Source of the DNA: a virus | DNA: 61,376 nucleotides | Reading direction: 5' to 3' (one strand) | IMG/VR virus record: IMGVR_UViG_3300001847_000619 | Coordinates: 1 to 61,376 of that record | Shown here: positions 15,242 through 25,073 of the stretch, piece by piece | Position numbering within the stretch: the stretch's first letter is position 1 | How the letters are laid out: every line of letters begins with the position of its first letter | Position numbers and translations under genes: made by a program | Notes under the pieces: model-generated | Told to the model about the DNA's origin: nothing | Databases searched by the model: none | What the model saw: the letters and a program-made list of their open reading frames with translations, nothing else

Positions 15242-15873
15242 TACAATCTCCAGAAAACAATGTAATTGTAAAAGTAAAAACAAAATACATAGGTAATATT
15301 TCTAAAATCCTTCAGTTGTCATCTATTCAAAATGGGGCTTCTGTAGATAGCGTTGACCTTGTTAATATTATAGGCGAAGTGGTAAGTCTTCCTCGAACTA
15401 TAAGTAATAAAATAGGATATAAGGGATTTTCAACAAAAGATATAAATATTGGAGATACAGCCATATTTAGCTACAGTATAATACACGATTTTGTAATACC
15501 ATCAGAAGATGCCGACCCTATCTATAGAAACAGAATGTTTTATAAGGGAGAGGAATATTTTTTAGCAGACATAACAAAGATTTTTGGAGTTATAAGAGAT
15601 GGAGAAATAAAAATGATTAATGGATATGTTATGGCTTCCACATTTTCGGAAAGTGTATTAGTTCTTCCCTCCGCATTAAAAAAACTCAAAAAAGCAGCAG
15701 AAACAGAAGTAATGCACATTGGAAATCCAAAAACAACAGAAGCCTCAATTGATATAAATCAAGGGGATAAAATATACTTCAATTCAATGACAGCTCAAAA
15801 ATACCAAATCAATAATAAACATTTTTCCGTAATTTCACAAAATAAAATATTCGGTAAACTTATTTCAGATTAA
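15238..15873 (+). CDS. two-domain GroES-like protein, 211 aa
   Basis: Two segments repeat the C-terminal strand pattern of Cpn10: INIGDTAIFSYSIIHDF...YKGEEYFLADITKIFGV in the first half and INQGDKIYFNSMTAQ...NNKHFSVISQNKIFGKL in the second. The sections before each could supply the N-terminal strands (VIVKVKTKYIGN and ESVLVLPSALKKL). This looks like a tandem fusion of two co-chaperonin folds, twice the usual length. It directly precedes the virion operon. The fold assignment is by eye. Confidence 0.65.
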   Translation: MIQSPENNVIVKVKTKYIGNISKILQLSSIQNGASVDSVDLVNIIGEVVSLPRTISNKIGYKGFSTKDINIGDTAIFSYSIIHDFVIPSEDADPIYRNRMFYKGEEYFLADITKIFGVIRDGEIKMINGYVMASTFSESVLVLPSALKKLKKAAETEVMHIGNPKTTEASIDINQGDKIYFNSMTAQKYQINNKHFSVISQNKIFGKLISD

Positions 15874-15882
15874 AAAAAATAT

Positions 15883-15890
15883 TACTTTTG
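15883..15890 (+). promoter_or_regulatory. -7 element TACTTTTG ahead of the virion genes
   Basis: An exact TAnnTTTG match 16 nt upstream of the ATG at 15907, in the first gap after the overlapping sugar operon. It probably starts the late structural transcription unit. No perfect -33 TTTG is found. Confidence 0.55.
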
Positions 15891-15906
15891 ATTAAAGTAT
15901 ATAAAA

Positions 15907-16587
15907 ATGACCCTACAAGAAGCATTTGATTTTTTAAATTTTTGGATAAATAAATATACTGGTTCTTGGTATACCATTCCAGAACTTGAACAAATATGCG
16001 ATAGAGGGCAGCTTAGTTTATATCAAGATTTAAGTGCTCAATATGCTACATCTCAAAGAATAAAAGATGCTTTAGCTCCATTTAGAGCAACTTATGATTT
16101 TGTACCATCAAATACAATATCTGGAGTAGTAGTTGTTCCCACTAGCTCCAATTTAATGAATTTATTAGATTTACAAATAAGATATACGGATTCTATTAGA
16201 ACTAATTATATTTCTGTTAAGATGTATAATGAGGATGAAATATCTATGAGGCTAATGTCACAAATAGACCCAATAAGTTCTACATTTCCAATAGGAGAAG
16301 TTCTTGCTCCAAGATACTATAGACTATATCCAGCTCAAGGGTATACGGGAACTGTTACTTATTTTAGAAGACCTAAAAAACCAGTATTTAATTATACAAT
16401 TATAAGTGGTAGGATTATAGTTTACAATCCAGTTGGTTCTATTGAATTAGAGTTTCCAGAAAATTGGCAAAATGCAGTTTTAGTTAAAGCCTTATCAAGT
16501 ATAGGAATAAATATTGGAGAGCAAGATATAATGCAATATGCTGAACTTAAAACACAGGCAAATTATACGGGTCAAAATATGTTATAA
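15907..16587 (+). CDS. putative head-tail adaptor/ring structural protein, 226 aa
   Basis: An N-terminal helical region (NFWINKYTGSWYTIPELEQI) is followed by beta-rich sequence with LAPRYYRLYPAQGYTGTVTYFRRPKKP, a pattern common in structural proteins of Bacteroidota phages, and a final helix. It is first in the virion operon and precedes other adaptor-like proteins. Inferred to be a ring or adaptor component at the portal. Confidence 0.6.
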   Translation: MTLQEAFDFLNFWINKYTGSWYTIPELEQICDRGQLSLYQDLSAQYATSQRIKDALAPFRATYDFVPSNTISGVVVVPTSSNLMNLLDLQIRYTDSIRTNYISVKMYNEDEISMRLMSQIDPISSTFPIGEVLAPRYYRLYPAQGYTGTVTYFRRPKKPVFNYTIISGRIIVYNPVGSIELEFPENWQNAVLVKALSSIGINIGEQDIMQYAELKTQANYTGQNML

Positions 16588-16604
16588 TATATAAAAAATA
16601 AAAA

Positions 16605-16841
16605 ATGACAAACATCACAAAAGTATCTAATATTGTTTCTATTAAACAAGATACAAATCTTGCTAAATCTTATTTTGGTTCAGTTGGTAAATTTGATGCA
16701 AATACTGTATCAAATGTTTTTGTAATAAATATAGCAAGAGATTATTTTGAAATACCATTAGGTAGTTTGCAGGTTAATGGAGTAACTATAACGACAATGA
16801 GTCAGGGCATATCTATGCTATCTGCTGTTTTTAGTTCATAA
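16605..16841 (+). CDS. small structural-type protein, 78 aa
   Basis: A beta-rich 78-residue protein with no charged clusters or membrane segment, embedded in the virion operon. No family recognised; probably a minor head or tail component. Confidence 0.6.
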   Translation: MTNITKVSNIVSIKQDTNLAKSYFGSVGKFDANTVSNVFVINIARDYFEIPLGSLQVNGVTITTMSQGISMLSAVFSS

Positions 16842-16856
16842 TATAAAATATAATTA

Positions 16857-17549
16857 ATGGCACAAACCATATATAGATTGGCAGAACAGGCATATTCTCT
16901 TATAGAGGGAGGCGACCCTGGTGTGGCTTCATCTATAAGCATGAATGAATTAAAAATATCTGTAGGTCAAGTTATCAATCAAAAGCTTAGAATTGACTAT
17001 TTTAATACGGGATTAAAATTAGGAGAAGCTATACCAAATAGTACTGTAATAGCAAAATATGATAATATAATTGTTACGCAAAATGGCATAGGAAAAAGTA
17101 AAGCTGTTCTGCCTATTAAACCATTAAGCTTACCACGAAACATGGGAGTTTGGTCTATTTATTTACCAAATAGTCCAGAAAAAGAGTTTATTCCATTACA
17201 AATGGGGCAGTCTAATTTATTGAGGTCACAATTAATGATTAATGACCTATTAGGTCAAATTGGATATGAAGTAAGAGGTCTGGATATTTATTTTACAAAA
17301 GATTTAACTACTTTAGATTATGTAGAAGTTTCAAATGTTAGGGTTACGTATATAAATGTAGAATTAGCAATTTTAGATGTTTCTAAATATGGAGATTACG
17401 ATATACTTCCCGTTCCTCCAGAAATGGAATGGGAAATAGTTCAAGAAGTTTATAAATTATATATTACACAACCTACAGCAGATAAAATTGTTTCTGCTAC
17501 AGCTAAAGAGGATAAGGGTACACCACTTAGACAACAAGAAGAATCATAA
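16857..17549 (+). CDS. putative virion ring/adaptor protein, 230 aa
   Basis: Contains MGVWSIYLPNSPEKEFIPLQMGQ and GQIGYEVRGLDIYFTKDL segments, a pattern recurring in ring-type structural proteins of crAss-like and related Bacteroidota phages, and a PPEMEWEIVQEV helix near the end. It overlaps the next gene by one base. The role is inferred from pattern and position. Confidence 0.6.
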   Translation: MAQTIYRLAEQAYSLIEGGDPGVASSISMNELKISVGQVINQKLRIDYFNTGLKLGEAIPNSTVIAKYDNIIVTQNGIGKSKAVLPIKPLSLPRNMGVWSIYLPNSPEKEFIPLQMGQSNLLRSQLMINDLLGQIGYEVRGLDIYFTKDLTTLDYVEVSNVRVTYINVELAILDVSKYGDYDILPVPPEMEWEIVQEVYKLYITQPTADKIVSATAKEDKGTPLRQQEES

Positions 17550-18301
17550 TGACATACGCAAATTTAGATATGATTGTAAGGAGAAGCCTTTTAGAAAAGG
17601 GCTATCCTATTCATTATTATGCAGAGTATTTGCTTCATGCATCTTCATGTATTAGGCAATTAACAACAGATACTCTTAAAGTAATAAATACGGTAAATCT
17701 TCCCGTAAACAGTTATTATGCAGTCGATTTGCCATCTGATTTTGTTGACGATATATCTGTATGTGTTTCATCTGGTAATTTTTTAAGACCAGTTCCTAAA
17801 AATGACAGCATAAATCCATTGAGAACAATGGATTCTTCAGGAAATTTCATTCCATACAAAGACAGAACAAAAAACCAACAAGAAACAGTATTTGGAATAA
17901 ATCCAAGCTGGTTATGGTATTGGAATGTTAATGATTATGGAGAACCTACTGGAAGATTTTATGGGGCAAGTGGAGGAGAAAGAGCAAATGGATATAAAGT
18001 AATTAAAGAAAGAAGGCAAATACAATTAACTGAAACATTTGCTGCCGATAGCATTGTTTTGTTGTATATATCTGACGGTCAAAGTATTGATAATGCTACT
18101 CAAATAGATATGCTAGCTTTTAGCTGTATTCAAGCTTATATAGATTGGAAAACATCTAGAAATGCATCCATAAAAAGTAGCCCAGAAGCAGCTACTTATT
18201 TAAGCGAAAAAAGATTATTAAGAGCTAAATTAAACGACCTAACATCTGTTGATATTAAAAATATTGTTAGGAAAAACTATATGGCTTCAGTTAAAAATTA
18301 A
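17549..18301 (+). CDS. putative head-tail adaptor (gp11-like), 250 aa
   Basis: An N-terminal helical bundle (GYPIHYYAEYLLHASSCIRQL) leads to a beta domain with YYAVDLPSDFVDDI, then a C-terminal helical pair around DWKTSRNASIKSSPEAA. This is the layout of tail tubular protein A/adaptor proteins that dock on the portal of podoviruses. It is followed by two beta-rich appendage proteins and the large tail protein. Confidence 0.6.
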   Translation: MTYANLDMIVRRSLLEKGYPIHYYAEYLLHASSCIRQLTTDTLKVINTVNLPVNSYYAVDLPSDFVDDISVCVSSGNFLRPVPKNDSINPLRTMDSSGNFIPYKDRTKNQQETVFGINPSWLWYWNVNDYGEPTGRFYGASGGERANGYKVIKERRQIQLTETFAADSIVLLYISDGQSIDNATQIDMLAFSCIQAYIDWKTSRNASIKSSPEAATYLSEKRLLRAKLNDLTSVDIKNIVRKNYMASVKN

Positions 18302-18303
18302 TT

Positions 18304-18591
18304 ATGCCTGTATTAAAGGGAAATACTAGTGGTTCTATATATTTAGCTGGATATAATATTCCATCTACAATAAGGTCATATATAATATCAAACAAAGCAA
18401 ACACATCTGTATCTGTAACAGTTTATATAACAGACACATTAGGAGCTAGTGGAACTGCTGTATCTGCTGTTTCATATAGTTTAGCTGCTGGGCAAGCATA
18501 TATACGAGATATTCCCATAAAAGTAAAACCAAATAATTATATTTACATAATAGCTAGTGGTTCTGTAGATTATTATTTTTCAATAGATTAA
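18304..18591 (+). CDS. small beta-rich structural protein, 95 aa
   Basis: Ser/Thr/Ala/Tyr-rich alternating sequence without charged helices, typical of a small beta-sandwich decoration or appendage protein. It lies 2 nt before the 425-aa appendage gene and probably works with it. Confidence 0.6.
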   Translation: MPVLKGNTSGSIYLAGYNIPSTIRSYIISNKANTSVSVTVYITDTLGASGTAVSAVSYSLAAGQAYIRDIPIKVKPNNYIYIIASGSVDYYFSID

Positions 18592-18593
18592 TT

Positions 18594-19871
18594 ATGATTT
18601 CATCATTAGAGTATGGAAATGGCAGATATATAAATGACCAAATGAATTATTTAGGCAATAATATAATTTTTGGGGATTCTGCAAGCATAGATGCTTTTAG
18701 TAGATTAAGGATAAGTAATCCCCTTACTTTATTTTCATCTCAATTTACTTATAATCTAAACCCTTTATTATTAGAACAAATAACAAATGGAACGGGAGCA
18801 AGTATAACACACGATACTACAAATAGATGTGCATTAATGACATTTGCTAATACTCCAACAGGAGGAAAGTCTTACATGCAATCTTATGAATATCTTCCCT
18901 ACCAACCATCAAAATCACAATGTGCATTAATTAGTTTTAATTTTAAAGAAGGGGTATCAAATGTTTTAAAATTTGCAGGATTATCAGACGGTACAAATGG
19001 TATTGAATTTCAACTTAATGGGACTACAAAGCAATTTGTAGTATATTCAGCAAGCTCATCTGGCAATGAAACCGTTACTCAATCTTCTTGGAATGTAGAT
19101 AAATTAGATGGAACGGGAGTAAGTGGTATAACTCTTGATATAACAAAAACGCAAATATTAGTATTAGATTTTCAAGCATTATATGTTGGCAGAATTAGGA
19201 TTGGATTTGATATAAATGGAATGATAGTATATGCACATGAATTTAATCATGCTAATTTAATAGCATATCCATATATACAAACAGCAAACCTGCCAATAAG
19301 ATGCGGAATGACTTGCACTGGAACGGTTAGTACTACAATGAACTTTATATGCTGTGCGGTTGTTTCAGAGGGAGGCGTTGAAGATGTTAATGCTTTTGGT
19401 TATTCTTTTCAACAAGGAACTGCTGCGATTTCGGTTACTACTACTCCAACGCACATTCTTAGTCTTAGACCAAAAACAACATTTAATGGAATAACAAATA
19501 GAATTAGAGTAGCCTATATAGATGCTGAAATATTTAACAATGGCAATCAGCCAGTATATTGGCAACTTGTAGTTGGTCAAGCTATAACAGGAACTACATC
19601 ATTTACAGATGTAAATACAACATATTCAAGTGTTGAATATAATGTATTAGGTACTGCAAATGGCAACCCATCTATAATTATAGATGGAGGTTGGGTTTCA
19701 GCAACAGGCGGTTCTAAAACGGTTACAAATGCAACTATTGCATCAAGGTATCCGATAACTCTTGATGCTGCTGGCAATCAAAGATTATTGGGAACAATAA
19801 GCTTAATTGCATATTCTATAAGTGGGACTCAATCTTGTTATGGAGCAATAAAATTTAGAGAAATAAGATAA
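18594..19871 (+). CDS. virion appendage protein with DAFSRLRISNP motif, 425 aa
   Basis: Near residue 32 it has DAFSRLRISNPLTLFSSQF, a recognisable motif at the start of beta-sandwich (concanavalin-like) structural proteins in many phages and large DNA viruses. The rest is beta-rich with many Gly, Thr and Asn, and a C-terminal domain starting near residue 290. No catalytic motif is seen. Likely a head fibre or tail appendage binding surface glycans. Confidence 0.65.
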   Translation: MISSLEYGNGRYINDQMNYLGNNIIFGDSASIDAFSRLRISNPLTLFSSQFTYNLNPLLLEQITNGTGASITHDTTNRCALMTFANTPTGGKSYMQSYEYLPYQPSKSQCALISFNFKEGVSNVLKFAGLSDGTNGIEFQLNGTTKQFVVYSASSSGNETVTQSSWNVDKLDGTGVSGITLDITKTQILVLDFQALYVGRIRIGFDINGMIVYAHEFNHANLIAYPYIQTANLPIRCGMTCTGTVSTTMNFICCAVVSEGGVEDVNAFGYSFQQGTAAISVTTTPTHILSLRPKTTFNGITNRIRVAYIDAEIFNNGNQPVYWQLVVGQAITGTTSFTDVNTTYSSVEYNVLGTANGNPSIIIDGGWVSATGGSKTVTNATIASRYPITLDAAGNQRLLGTISLIAYSISGTQSCYGAIKFREIR

Positions 19872-19873
19872 TT

Positions 19874-20122
19874 ATGGCAGCACCATTACTAGTATTAAAT
19901 AAAGGTCAGATTTTGTTAATACAAAATCCTCCAAAACAAGCACTTGTTTTGACTAATACTGACTATATTTCAACTCTTGTTGTAGCTGTAAATAATCTTT
20001 CCGAATTATATACTGTTGGGGATTATGTCACATTTAATCCATCAGGAGCAACATTAATAAATTATGATTCAATTACTTATTATTTAACAACAGAAGATAA
20101 AATAATATTTAAAGAGCAATAA
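19874..20122 (+). CDS. small GroES-fold-like protein, 82 aa
   Basis: The C-terminal half reads LYTVGDYVTFNPSGATLI, then YDSITYYLTTEDKIIF, which parallels the GroES strands (GDxVxF...A...I...G..Y.L...D). The N-terminus (LNKGQILLIQNPPK) could be the first strand, with a very short mobile-loop region. It lies among tail genes, so it may be a structural protein using the same small barrel rather than a chaperonin cap. The stop overlaps the next start. Confidence 0.5.
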   Translation: MAAPLLVLNKGQILLIQNPPKQALVLTNTDYISTLVVAVNNLSELYTVGDYVTFNPSGATLINYDSITYYLTTEDKIIFKEQ

Positions 20123-23100
20123 TGGAAAACGAAAAAAAATATTTCTTATCTCCTGATAGTACATTAGATGCTGATTCGGCAGATTTTGTAGTTTCCCAAA
20201 ATTCATGGGTTAATATGCAAAATGCGAGAACGGGAAGTACTGACAAAGGAGTTATTGGTACTGTAGAAAGTATTGGGAGTACAAAACTTATATCTTCCCC
20301 ACAACCATCAGTAGTATTCAATGCAATAGGGACAGCAGACGATGTAGAAAATAAAAGATTCGTTACTTTTTATTATAATAAATATGATTCCACAAATCAT
20401 AAAATAGATTGCTGTTATACAAATTCAAATACTATTTATACAGTATTATTATCAAGTCAAGTAACAGGAGGATTAAATTTTACTTCAGAACCAATACATA
20501 GTGCTAAAATTACAAATGGTATATTATCTTGGGTAGATGGGAAAAATAACGAGCCTAGAAAAATAAATATAGAATCAGGAATAGTTGCAAATAATCCATC
20601 ATTCCCAACAACAGCACAACCATATTCATTTCCGTTAAATTTTTCGGAAATAACAATGATTAAGCCACCTCCATCATTTGCTCCAAATATCGCAAAAGCA
20701 TACGATTCTATTTTTTTAAATAATTTAATTCAGTATAACTCTTTCGAATTTGCATTTCAATATCAATATTATGATTCAGAAACTACTGTTGTTGGAGCAT
20801 ATAGCCCTTCATCTAAATTAAATTTTCAATCTCAAAACTATAATTACATAAATGTAACTATGGATGGAGCTGAAATAATACCAAAAACAGTCAAAATAGT
20901 AAAACTTATATGTAGAATAAGTGATGGTACTAATCAAGGGGGAACAGATGCAGTAGTTATAAAAACATGGGATAAATCTATAACATCTGAAGCAGCACAA
21001 ATAACAGCACAAAACAACGGCACTCCATTATCTTATAATTTCTATAATAATATAACAGGGGAAAATATTGCACAAGATGATGTATTAAGACCTTTTGACA
21101 ATGTCCCAATATACTCTCAAACACATGAAGTAGCAAAAAATAGATATTTTTTAGCAAATAATACTGAAGGTTATGCAACTCCAGGAGTTACGTCTTTGCA
21201 GGTATCAATGTCAAATCTTCAAACAATAAGCCAATCTTCTCAACAATATCAAATTTATAGATTTTATTGGGCAACAGGAAATGGTATCCTTTTTAATTCT
21301 TTAAACAGATGGGGATTTAATGGATATTTAATAAATGGAACTATAAATGGGAATACTGGGTGGTTTTTGTTGGGGTCTTATTATAATATATCATTTGATG
21401 GTAATTTGCCATCTACACCAGGAGCTGCCCCATCTTCTTTTGCAGCAAGTGCATTAGTTTATCTTGGGGTCACTATTAGTAATATAGTTTCTAAAATTAG
21501 GGAACTATATGCTCCAGGAAGAAGTACTTTGTGGAATTTTTTTGATACACTTAAAAATCCAGCTACAGATTATTTTACAATACTTACTGGACTTTCAAAT
21601 AATACATATCAAGTCTTCCCTCAAAAATCAACATATAAATTTGGGGTGGTTTTTTATGATTATGCAATGAGAAAGTGTGGCGTTGTTCCAAGAGTAATAA
21701 CAAATAATCAAAAAATATATAGTTTAAGTTCAAATGTTAGCACATTGCTTTCGTTACCAAATAGAATTGTATTTTCTGCTGCAATAACGCAATATATGAA
21801 TGTTTCTGACCAATTAATAATATCTGGTGGAACTGCTATGGATGGCACATATACAATAACAGGTATAATTAATAGCAATTCTGTTTTTGTTGCAGAAAGT
21901 GTGCCATTAACACCAGTTCCAACAGCAGCAATAGTTGATATTTACAAATATTCTACGCAAGACCTAACAACGCCACAAAGAAATTATGTATATACAAATG
22001 CTATTGGGGGAATAAAATGGCAATTAGATAGTACAAATAGGTTATCAGAAATACCAACATGGGCGAGATATTATTCTATAGTTAGAACATTAAACTTGAG
22101 AACCAGATTTTTTATTCAAGGAATAGATAATGCTACAAGGTATGTAACAAAAAATAGCACAGGAGAATATAATTATGATAATTTTACATACAATACATTT
22201 AATACATACGGTATTGGGATAAATACAGCATCTCTTGTAAAATCTGGACTTGGTTATCAATATCAAGATGGAGATTCTTGCATTTTAATAAAAGATGATA
22301 ATACATCTTGGGATATCCCAGTTATTGGTCAAGATGGTAATTATATTATTTTAAAAGCTCAAGATATAGGTGCATTAAATAGCCCAACGCATAATTTTAT
22401 ATTTGAAATATATTCTCCTTATAAAACAAGCGAACAAGAACCATATTATGAAATGGGAGAAATTTATTCAATTCAAAATCCAGGAACAACAAATAGGGAT
22501 TATTCTATAATATCAAATTATTTTAATGGAGATACTTATGTGTTTTCTAGAGATTTTTCAAACATAACATATAATGCAAATGCAATGTGCCCTAATGATT
22601 TGTATTATAAAAGATGGGATACGGATGCAGGAAAAACTAATTTTATAACAAAAATAGGGCAGCAACAAAAAACAACAAGCATATCTTGGAGTGATACATA
22701 TGTTGCAGGAGCTCAAATTAACGGTACAAGTACATTTAGAGCATTTAATGAAACAACAGTACCTCAAGATTGTGGGGCTATAAGCAAGCTTCAGCTTACT
22801 TCTAAAATACAAGCAGAAGGTACGATAATGCTTTCTATTTGCACCAATGAAACCAATTCTATGTATTTGGGAGAAACTCAAATTACAGATAGTACTGGAG
22901 CTGTTCAATTTTTTAGTGCAGATTCTTCTAAAATAATAAGTACTATTAATACATTAAAGGGAAGTTTTGGCACAATAAATCCAGAAGCGGTTACAGAGTT
23001 TAGGGGTAGCGTTTACTTCTGTGATGCGAATAGGGGCGTTTGGGTGCAATATTCTTCTAATGGACTTTTTCCCATTTCTAATTATAAAATGACAAGATTT

Positions 23101-23850
23101 TGGAAACTATTCTTCCAAAGATATTTAAGTCCAGAGGGAAAACAAGAAATGGCTGCAAATGGTATTAGACCATACATATTTACAACAGTTGATGCTAGCC
23201 ACATGGAATTGCTTATATCAATACCAAAGATATATCAAACTCCACCTAGCGGATATCTTCCCGACTATCCATCTATAATAAACCCATTTGATATATATGA
23301 TGGAGTAGGGAAAACGATAGTTTTTTGTTTAGAAAATACAGGCATTCAAGCACATTGGCAAGGGTCATACTCGTTTAACCCTGAAGCATTTATGTGCATT
23401 CAAAACAAATTGTATTCTATTTACAATGGAGGAATGTATATCCATAATCAAACGGATACGTACAATAACTTTTATGGAATACAATATCCATCAAGAATAA
23501 TGATAATTTCAAATCAATTGCCACAAAGACCAAAGGTATATAACAATATATCTGTGGAGGCAAATATGAAGCCATCATTTACATATTTATACAATAACTA
23601 TCCTTATGTTCAAACATCTGATTTAGCAGATATAGATTATAGGGATTTTGAAGGCGTTTTTTATTCTACTCTTTATAGAAACAAAATAGTTCCAACGGCA
23701 ACAGGGTATAATACAAACGGGTTGTTAACAGGGGAAAAGCTTAGAAATGTAGCAATGAAGATAATGCTTGAATTTAGCGTGTCAAATGTTCCCCTTGAGT
23801 TAAAATTTGTAAATATTGGTTATCAAATATCAAGAGGTCATACAACATGA
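20122..23850 (+). CDS. large tail tube/nozzle-type protein, 1242 aa
   Basis: Size, position after the adaptor genes, and beta-rich composition match the gp12-like tail nozzle (stabilisation) proteins of short-tailed and crAss-like phages. The N-terminus (DSADFVVSQNSWVNMQNARTG) and C-terminal region (DYRDFEGVFYSTLYRNK ... TGEKLRNVAMKIML) follow the usual begin-and-end patterns of that family. No enzymatic motif was found. It probably forms the tail channel below the adaptor. Confidence 0.6.
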   Translation: MENEKKYFLSPDSTLDADSADFVVSQNSWVNMQNARTGSTDKGVIGTVESIGSTKLISSPQPSVVFNAIGTADDVENKRFVTFYYNKYDSTNHKIDCCYTNSNTIYTVLLSSQVTGGLNFTSEPIHSAKITNGILSWVDGKNNEPRKINIESGIVANNPSFPTTAQPYSFPLNFSEITMIKPPPSFAPNIAKAYDSIFLNNLIQYNSFEFAFQYQYYDSETTVVGAYSPSSKLNFQSQNYNYINVTMDGAEIIPKTVKIVKLICRISDGTNQGGTDAVVIKTWDKSITSEAAQITAQNNGTPLSYNFYNNITGENIAQDDVLRPFDNVPIYSQTHEVAKNRYFLANNTEGYATPGVTSLQVSMSNLQTISQSSQQYQIYRFYWATGNGILFNSLNRWGFNGYLINGTINGNTGWFLLGSYYNISFDGNLPSTPGAAPSSFAASALVYLGVTISNIVSKIRELYAPGRSTLWNFFDTLKNPATDYFTILTGLSNNTYQVFPQKSTYKFGVVFYDYAMRKCGVVPRVITNNQKIYSLSSNVSTLLSLPNRIVFSAAITQYMNVSDQLIISGGTAMDGTYTITGIINSNSVFVAESVPLTPVPTAAIVDIYKYSTQDLTTPQRNYVYTNAIGGIKWQLDSTNRLSEIPTWARYYSIVRTLNLRTRFFIQGIDNATRYVTKNSTGEYNYDNFTYNTFNTYGIGINTASLVKSGLGYQYQDGDSCILIKDDNTSWDIPVIGQDGNYIILKAQDIGALNSPTHNFIFEIYSPYKTSEQEPYYEMGEIYSIQNPGTTNRDYSIISNYFNGDTYVFSRDFSNITYNANAMCPNDLYYKRWDTDAGKTNFITKIGQQQKTTSISWSDTYVAGAQINGTSTFRAFNETTVPQDCGAISKLQLTSKIQAEGTIMLSICTNETNSMYLGETQITDSTGAVQFFSADSSKIISTINTLKGSFGTINPEAVTEFRGSVYFCDANRGVWVQYSSNGLFPISNYKMTRFWKLFFQRYLSPEGKQEMAANGIRPYIFTTVDASHMELLISIPKIYQTPPSGYLPDYPSIINPFDIYDGVGKTIVFCLENTGIQAHWQGSYSFNPEAFMCIQNKLYSIYNGGMYIHNQTDTYNNFYGIQYPSRIMIISNQLPQRPKVYNNISVEANMKPSFTYLYNNYPYVQTSDLADIDYRDFEGVFYSTLYRNKIVPTATGYNTNGLLTGEKLRNVAMKIMLEFSVSNVPLELKFVNIGYQISRGHTT

Positions 23851-24299
23851 TAAAATTTGAAGAAATATCACTAGATGAATTGAAAAATTTAATATATTTA
23901 TCTTGTGAAAATGATAATGAGCTTGTAGAGAAATATCATAGCTTAAATTTAGATAGCGAAGAAAAATATACTTTAGAAGATTGTGTTAATGAAACATTTC
24001 AAAGAATAGTAGATGCAGAAGAAGAAATAGGAGTAGATAAGTATAGAGTTGTTTATCAAGGGGAAGATATAGGATATGTTGTTTTATTTGAAGATATTTT
24101 ATATAGCTACGCAATAGCTATAAAATATAGAACAAAAGAAATATTATCTTTGTGGTGGAAGGGAATATGTGATTTATTTGAAAATGAGTTCGTTACAATG
24201 ATTTATAGTAATAATACAAGATGTTTGAATTTCTTATTAAAAAATAATATGGAAATCGTGGAAACTGAAGATAACATTTTAATGCTTAAAAATATATAA
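23847..24299 (+). CDS. GNAT-like acetyltransferase, 150 aa
   Basis: The pattern of a GNAT fold is visible: VVYQGEDIGYVVLFEDILYSYAIAIKYR for the central strands, WWKGICDLFENEFV for the CoA-binding helix, and IYSNNTRCLNFLLKNNMEIVE, where N-x-R-x-x-x-FLxKNxM marks the end of the domain. Such genes are common inside phage structural operons. The substrate is unknown. It overlaps the upstream gene by four bases. Confidence 0.65.
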   Translation: MIKFEEISLDELKNLIYLSCENDNELVEKYHSLNLDSEEKYTLEDCVNETFQRIVDAEEEIGVDKYRVVYQGEDIGYVVLFEDILYSYAIAIKYRTKEILSLWWKGICDLFENEFVTMIYSNNTRCLNFLLKNNMEIVETEDNILMLKNI

Positions 24300-24301
24300 T
24301 T

Positions 24302-25048
24302 ATGCCAATAATAATCGGTGCTGGCTTAGGTTTAGCTGGCGGTATAGGAAAAGCTATAGGAAGAGCAAGGTCTAATAGAGAATTAAGAGGAATAATGAGC
24401 AGGATGCCTCAATATAAAGAAAACCCTTTGTATGCTCAAAGATTAGGTTTAGCTCAAACTTTACTTAATGCTAGAACTCCTGGAGCAGCAGCAGCAGAAA
24501 GAAATATCTATCAAGCACAAGCAAATCAAATGGCTGGAGCTGAAAGAGCAGCCACAGACCCTAATCAATTATTATTGACTGGAGCAGCAGCAGCAGGTCA
24601 AGCTAATCAGGCATTTAATCAGCTTGGTCAAATGGAAGCTCAAGATTATCAACGCAGATATGCAAATTTAGCATCAGCTCAAGAAGCATCAGCTCAAGAA
24701 GCTCAAAGAAAATATGAAGATGAATTAAGGAGATATCAAATGCAAACTCAAATACAAGGAGCTATTAATGAGAATAGACAAAATATGTTTGGAGATATTT
24801 CAAATGCAGGATTTGGAGTAGCTATGCTAGGAGCTCAAGGGGCATTTAAAGGGACGGGAACTCCTCAACAAAGAGTACAAGCAACAGGTAGTGGATTTTC
24901 CCAAACACCACAAAATATACCAGGAACAGTTATACCAAGCGATGTATTGAGTCAAGGATATGGATATCAAAACCCATACTCTTGGATGCCTAATAATTGG
25001 GCAAGTCAAGGATATGGTACTACTCCAAAGTACCCTTGGATAAGATAA
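24302..25048 (+). CDS. Ala/Gln-rich internal virion (DNA ejection) protein, 248 aa
   Basis: Starts with a Gly-rich hydrophobic segment (GAGLGLAGGIGKAIGRA) and continues as a long Ala/Gln-rich helix (residues ~55-160), then a Gly/Gln/Pro-rich tail. This fits ejection proteins stored in the head of podoviruses that cross the envelope during infection. Together with the next two genes it probably forms the ejection set. Confidence 0.6.
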   Translation: MPIIIGAGLGLAGGIGKAIGRARSNRELRGIMSRMPQYKENPLYAQRLGLAQTLLNARTPGAAAAERNIYQAQANQMAGAERAATDPNQLLLTGAAAAGQANQAFNQLGQMEAQDYQRRYANLASAQEASAQEAQRKYEDELRRYQMQTQIQGAINENRQNMFGDISNAGFGVAMLGAQGAFKGTGTPQQRVQATGSGFSQTPQNIPGTVIPSDVLSQGYGYQNPYSWMPNNWASQGYGTTPKYPWIR

Positions 25049-25073
25049 TAAAATAAATTAAACTAAATAAATA

